DNA of 9,277 bases from an uncultured Bacilli bacterium (lineage in GTDB: Bacteria; Bacillota_I; Bacilli_A; RF39; UBA660), in NCBI GenBank assembly GCA_947632625.1, contig CANRPZ010000048.1:1-9277 (forward strand). The letters are read 5' to 3'. This document shows positions 6,523-9,277 of the stretch, piece after piece. The translations under genes were made by a program, and so were the position numbers. Numbering within the stretch: position 1 is the first letter of the stretch; each line of letters opens with the position of its first letter. The notes below the pieces were generated by a model. It saw only the letters and a list, made by a program, of their open reading frames with translations. It was not told where the DNA came from and did not search any database.

Positions 6523-6672
6523 GTGCAATGAGTTAGGCAGAAGAAATGAAAAAAAGTAACGTGTTTATAAAGTTTCAAAGTATCAAAGCTGCCTTTTTGA
6601 GAAATGATTAATATAAACTCCCTATTTTTTTTCTTTCATAACTTATAGCAAATAAAAGGAAAGGAGAAAATT
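6523..6672 (+). promoter_or_regulatory. Long structured 5' leader of rpsD, candidate S4 autoregulatory element
   Basis: The stretch between the promoter and the rpsD ATG has no open reading frame of note but shows pairing. GAGTT (6530-6534) can pair with AACTC (6616-6620). Directly next to it, AGGCAG (6535-6540) can pair with CTGCCT (6589-6594), whose 3' end runs into a T5 tract (6594-6598). The ribosome-binding site GGAG is at 6663-6666, six bases before the ATG. In B. subtilis, S4 is known to repress rpsD by binding its own leader. That this leader does the same is an inference from position and length; I did not recognise a conserved S4-leader consensus. Confidence 0.5.
6627..6669 (+). promoter_or_regulatory. 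Possible hairpin hiding the rpsD ribosome-binding site
   Basis: UUUUUUCUUUC (6627-6637) can pair without gaps with GAAAGGAGAAA (6659-6669): 11 pairs, two of them G-U, with a 21-nt loop. The 3' arm contains the whole Shine-Dalgarno, so this would switch translation off when formed. Most pairs are A-U or G-U, so stability is modest. Pyrimidine tracts opposite a purine-rich ribosome-binding site can pair by chance. Confidence 0.3.
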
Positions 6673-7275
6673 ATGGCAAGATACACAGGACCTGCTTATA
6701 AAAAAGCAAGAAGACTTAATTTTTCATTACTAGAAAATGGTCGTGAAATGGCTCGTCGTCCTTATGCACCTGGTGTACACGGAGTTGATCGTCGTAAAAA
6801 AGTAAGTGAATATGGTATCCAATTACAAGAAAAACAAAAAGTACGTTTAATGTATGGTTTAACAGAAAAACAATTTAGAAAAACTTTTGAACATGCATCT
6901 CGTATGAAAGGTGTAGCTGGTGAAAACTTACTACGTTTATTAGAAAGCCGTTTAGACAATATTGTTTATCGTATGGGATTATCTAGAACAAGACGTGGAG
7001 CAAGACAAGTTGTTAATCATGGTCACATTTTAGTAAATGGTAAAAAGGTAAATATTCCTTCTTATCAAGTAAAACCTGGTGATATTATTAGTGTTAAAGA
7101 ACAATCTTTAGAGCATAAAGCAATTAAAGAATCTTTAGATGCGAATGTAAAATGCCCAGCATATGTTACATTTGATGCTAAAAAAATGTCAGGTAGCTAT
7201 GTAAGATATCCAGATCGTAGTGAACTTAATAGCGAAATTGATGAAAGCCTTATTGTTGAATTTTATAACAGATAA
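6673..7275 (+). CDS. rpsD: 30S ribosomal protein S4
   Basis: S4 is a primary 16S rRNA-binding protein that starts 30S assembly and contributes to decoding accuracy; in many bacteria it also represses its own mRNA. The 200 residues match the Gram-positive type. The N-terminus (MARYTGPAYKKARRLNFSL) has no cysteines, so this is the zinc-free form; the only Cys is in NVKCPAY. The RNA-binding S4 domain lies at about 90-155 (LESRLDNIVYRMGLSRTRRGARQVVNHGHILVNGKKV), and the end VEFYNR is typical. GGAG six bases before the ATG supports this start. The gene stands alone with its own promoter and terminator, transcribed divergently from the rimP operon. Confidence 0.98.
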   Translation: MARYTGPAYKKARRLNFSLLENGREMARRPYAPGVHGVDRRKKVSEYGIQLQEKQKVRLMYGLTEKQFRKTFEHASRMKGVAGENLLRLLESRLDNIVYRMGLSRTRRGARQVVNHGHILVNGKKVNIPSYQVKPGDIISVKEQSLEHKAIKESLDANVKCPAYVTFDAKKMSGSYVRYPDRSELNSEIDESLIVEFYNR

Positions 7276-7306
7276 AAAAAGCGTTCAGTTATTTGAACGT
7301 TTTTTT
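7274..7306. terminator. Bidirectional rho-independent terminator between rpsD and the surface-protein gene
   Basis: CGTTCA (7282-7287) and TGAACG (7294-7299) form the stem around a 6-nt loop. Seven A lie on the left (7274-7280) and seven T on the right (7300-7306), extending the stem through a G-U pair. The T-tract is present on both strands, so it should stop rpsD transcripts rightward and the convergent gene ending at 7310 leftward. It begins inside the rpsD stop region and ends three bases from the neighbouring stop codon. Confidence 0.9.
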
Positions 7307-7309
7307 ATT

Positions 7310-9277
7310 TTAAAAAGCAAGAGTGATACGGAAGGTAAGTTGATATGGAGAAGCTTCTCCACTACCACGAATAGAAGTGAAAATACCACTTTGAAGCCCA
7401 TGAAAAAATGCCCCACCACGTTCAAACCAAGGATTATTAGGTATAACAAACCAAGATTCATCATGAAACCAACTACTAATTGTTCTAGTTTGTTCTACTG
7501 CAGTATCTGTTGTTCCAGTATATTTTGCTTGGATAAATGGTCCAATTTCACCAGTAGCATCGCCGAGTATTCGATTCGAATATTGATATTCTATTCCATA
7601 TTTATATGTATCATAATATTTAATATCCTTTAAATCGTCTTCTTTTAAATCACTATTTAAATAGATTGGTTTACCATCTTCATTTATCATGACTCCCATT
7701 ACATATTCCCATGAACCTCCACTCATGTCATAAATACCAGTATAGTTATTGGTTGTACTTGCAACTACACTATTAGTATTAAAATATTGATAGTTTACAT
7801 CTCCATCTTTTCCTTTTTCTGATGTTCCATATTCATTACAAGATTGTGGATAATCTGTACAAGATTCATTTGTGTATGTCAAACCAGTAGTTGGCTCTGT
7901 TTTTGCTGCATACCCTGTTAAACGGCTTTCATTATTATTAATTCTTACGTCAGTACAATCATTTCCACTACATCTTCCATAGGTAGAATTGGTTAAATAG
8001 GCTACTGCTCCCCATTCGGTATTCTTCATCATATGACTTTGGTATTCTTCTTTATAATTTAATGATGTTTTAAAAGCATTCCCTACACTTATATTTCTCC
8101 AACTGTATTCATTTGGTTTTATAATAATTTGTTCAGGAACTACTTTATTTGTATTTGTAGCATTTTGAGCTTCACTTGTACTTGTTGCTCCTTTATATCC
8201 TGTTTCAAACTTTCCTACCCAGATGCCTTTAGTGTTTTCGAAAGCCGTAAATGCTGGATGTGTCATCCACTTTCCTTCTTGACATTCGCCATCTTCTCCA
8301 CTTGCTGGTGCTATACATTCTGTTTCACTGTTTGTTGTATTCGTTATGCCATATTTTATTTCGATTGGTTTTGATTTTTCTTCATATTCAGTGGTAACCA
8401 AACCATTATATTCTCCCATATTAAAGATTTTATATTTGTATTTTGGTATCCATACAAAATAACTTTCGATATCACTCTCTGGTATCACTTGGTTATCTTG
8501 GTAACTTTCTGCTGTTTTACCATTCGTTAGTATTACTGCGTTTGCCCACTCATGTTTCTCATAACTATACCACTCTTCTGTTAGTTTAGCTTTTCTTACT
8601 GTTCCTTTATCATCTATTGTGACTGGTATTAGTCCTTCTTTTAACACTGGATCTGTTCCATGTAAGATTGGTTCGTTATACTCCTCATTTATTGTTCCAT
8701 CTACTACAATTTTACTTATAAAACTTTTATTCATGGCATTATCTTTTTCACTTACTTTTTCATCTATCCAGATCTTTATCGCATATTCTCTTTTTTCTTT
8801 TCCCTTTAATGTTCCTTTTACTAACTCTCTTGCTTCTACTGATGTATATTCATTTCCTTCATACGTTTTCTTTCCTTCTTTATACTCTCCTAGTATTTCT
8901 TTTTGTCCTTCATTTATTTCTATTGCTACATACTGACTACTTAATAATTCTTCACTTTCTTTTTGGAGTTGTTCCATCTTTACGGTATAGTTAATGTTTT
9001 CTTCACATTGATTCTCTATAGCAAAAGTATAAGGGGTTAACTTTTTGGCTTCTTTATCTGTTATTGGATAACTATTTTCTAATTTTATATCGTTTTTTTC
9101 TTCTACTATATCAAACTTTAAGCATCTACTTTTTAAGGTATTACCTTTTTCTTGGGTATCCGTTACTTTCCAAAAGCCAAAAGAGACTCCACCCATTATT
9201 AGGAGAATCCCTGTTATACTTATTATTAACATTGTTATCTTTAGCTTCTTGGGTTTCGTCTTTCTACTTTCTAATAA
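7310..9277 (-). CDS. Membrane-anchored surface protein with C-terminal FGE-sulfatase/C-type-lectin-like domain; 5' end beyond the window
   Basis: There is no named gene here. The first ATG in the window is at 9232 (640 residues), but the frame stays open to 9277. The 15 extra codons encode a basic stretch (SRKTKPKKLK) just before the hydrophobic helix, and the ATG has no Shine-Dalgarno, so the real start is probably outside. Numbering from the ATG: membrane helix 1-20; an extracellular module with the pattern NSYPITDKEAKKLTPYTFAIENQC at about 53-180; a linker module at about 190-270 (GTDPVLKEGLIPVTIDDKGTV, YFVWIPKYKYKIF); and an FGE-like domain at about 320-640 with WMTHPAF, GIWVGKFETGY, MKNTEWGAVAYL, YDMSGGSWEYVMG (501-513) and a final RGG...G.F...TFRITLAF (605-640). 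Six Cys cluster at 306-465, which suggests disulphides outside the cell. The likely role is display of a binding domain. Conserved catalytic Cys residues of true FGE enzymes are not evident. Confidence 0.8.
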   Translation of the reverse strand, partial: LLESRKTKPKKLKITMLIISITGILLIMGGVSFGFWKVTDTQEKGNTLKSRCLKFDIVEEKNDIKLENSYPITDKEAKKLTPYTFAIENQCEENINYTVKMEQLQKESEELLSSQYVAIEINEGQKEILGEYKEGKKTYEGNEYTSVEARELVKGTLKGKEKREYAIKIWIDEKVSEKDNAMNKSFISKIVVDGTINEEYNEPILHGTDPVLKEGLIPVTIDDKGTVRKAKLTEEWYSYEKHEWANAVILTNGKTAESYQDNQVIPESDIESYFVWIPKYKYKIFNMGEYNGLVTTEYEEKSKPIEIKYGITNTTNSETECIAPASGEDGECQEGKWMTHPAFTAFENTKGIWVGKFETGYKGATSTSEAQNATNTNKVVPEQIIIKPNEYSWRNISVGNAFKTSLNYKEEYQSHMMKNTEWGAVAYLTNSTYGRCSGNDCTDVRINNNESRLTGYAAKTEPTTGLTYTNESCTDYPQSCNEYGTSEKGKDGDVNYQYFNTNSVVASTTNNYTGIYDMSGGSWEYVMGVMINEDGKPIYLNSDLKEDDLKDIKYYDTYKYGIEYQYSNRILGDATGEIGPFIQAKYTGTTDTAVEQTRTISSWFHDESWFVIPNNPWFERGGAFFHGLQSGIFTSIRGSGEASPYQLTFRITLAF

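Noticed and set aside
6575..6588. Short direct repeat TCAAAG / TATCAAAG in the rpsD leader
   Set aside because: Six bases in AT-rich DNA is within chance, and there is no third copy and no spacer pattern.
6523..6672. T-box or metabolite riboswitch in the rpsD leader
   Set aside because: The T-box sequence (AGGGTGG..ACCGCG) and other riboswitch cores I know are absent. S4 autoregulation is the simpler explanation for this gene.
7220..7633. Plus-strand frame of 137 codons bridging rpsD and the surface-protein gene
   Set aside because: It runs through the end of rpsD and across the bidirectional terminator, has no ribosome-binding site and looks like antisense translation.
1..9277. Mycoplasma-type code (TGA = Trp), suggested by AT-richness and reduced gene content
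   Set aside because: TGA ends rnpM, infB and rbfA inside ATGA overlaps, and Trp positions in the proteins are TGG.
7310..9277. Active formylglycine-generating enzyme (sulfatase activator)
   Set aside because: The fold signature is present, but the paired catalytic cysteines near the C-terminus of true FGE are not. The visible Cys lie at 306-465 in other contexts, and the protein is a long anchored surface protein.
1..9277. CRISPR array, tRNA or rRNA gene, or defence-system operon
   Set aside because: No regularly spaced repeats, tRNA-like cloverleaf or rRNA segment was seen, and all genes outside the IS and the surface protein are housekeeping.

Overview
The window is AT-rich DNA from a Gram-positive bacterium of the Bacillota. 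The core genes are Bacilli-like (nusA-ylxR-infB-rbfA-truB order, a cysteine-poor S4). TGA is used as a stop (in three ATGA gene overlaps) and Trp is TGG, so this is the standard code and not the Mycoplasma code. The last protein belongs to a style I recall from uncultured gut Bacilli (RF39-like genomes). That placement is an inference, not a search result.

Layout. (1) 1-1293: the right-hand part of an IS256-family insertion sequence, with its transposase reading rightward and beginning just outside the window. (2) 1348-6395: a leftward operon rimP-nusA-rnpM(ylxR)-infB-rbfA-truB, covering ribosome maturation, transcription elongation, translation initiation and tRNA modification. It has an extended -10 promoter near 6390 and a terminator whose stem overlaps the end of truB. 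Several genes are joined by 4-bp ATGA overlaps. The ylxQ and ylxP genes that accompany this cluster in Bacillus subtilis are absent, and RimP has lost its C-terminal domain. (3) 6489-7306: rightward rpsD (ribosomal protein S4) with a consensus sigma-A promoter, a long structured leader of about 150 nt and a strong terminator that also works in the other direction. (4) 7310-9277: a large leftward gene for a membrane-anchored surface protein. It has an N-terminal helix, an extracellular linker module and a C-terminal FGE-sulfatase/C-type-lectin-like domain, and its start probably lies beyond the window edge.

The middle of the window is ordinary housekeeping. The parts deserving a second look are the lectin-like C-terminus of the last protein (it resembles the variable domain of diversity-generating retroelement targets, though no reverse transcriptase or template repeat is visible here), the structured rpsD leader, and the one-domain RimP.
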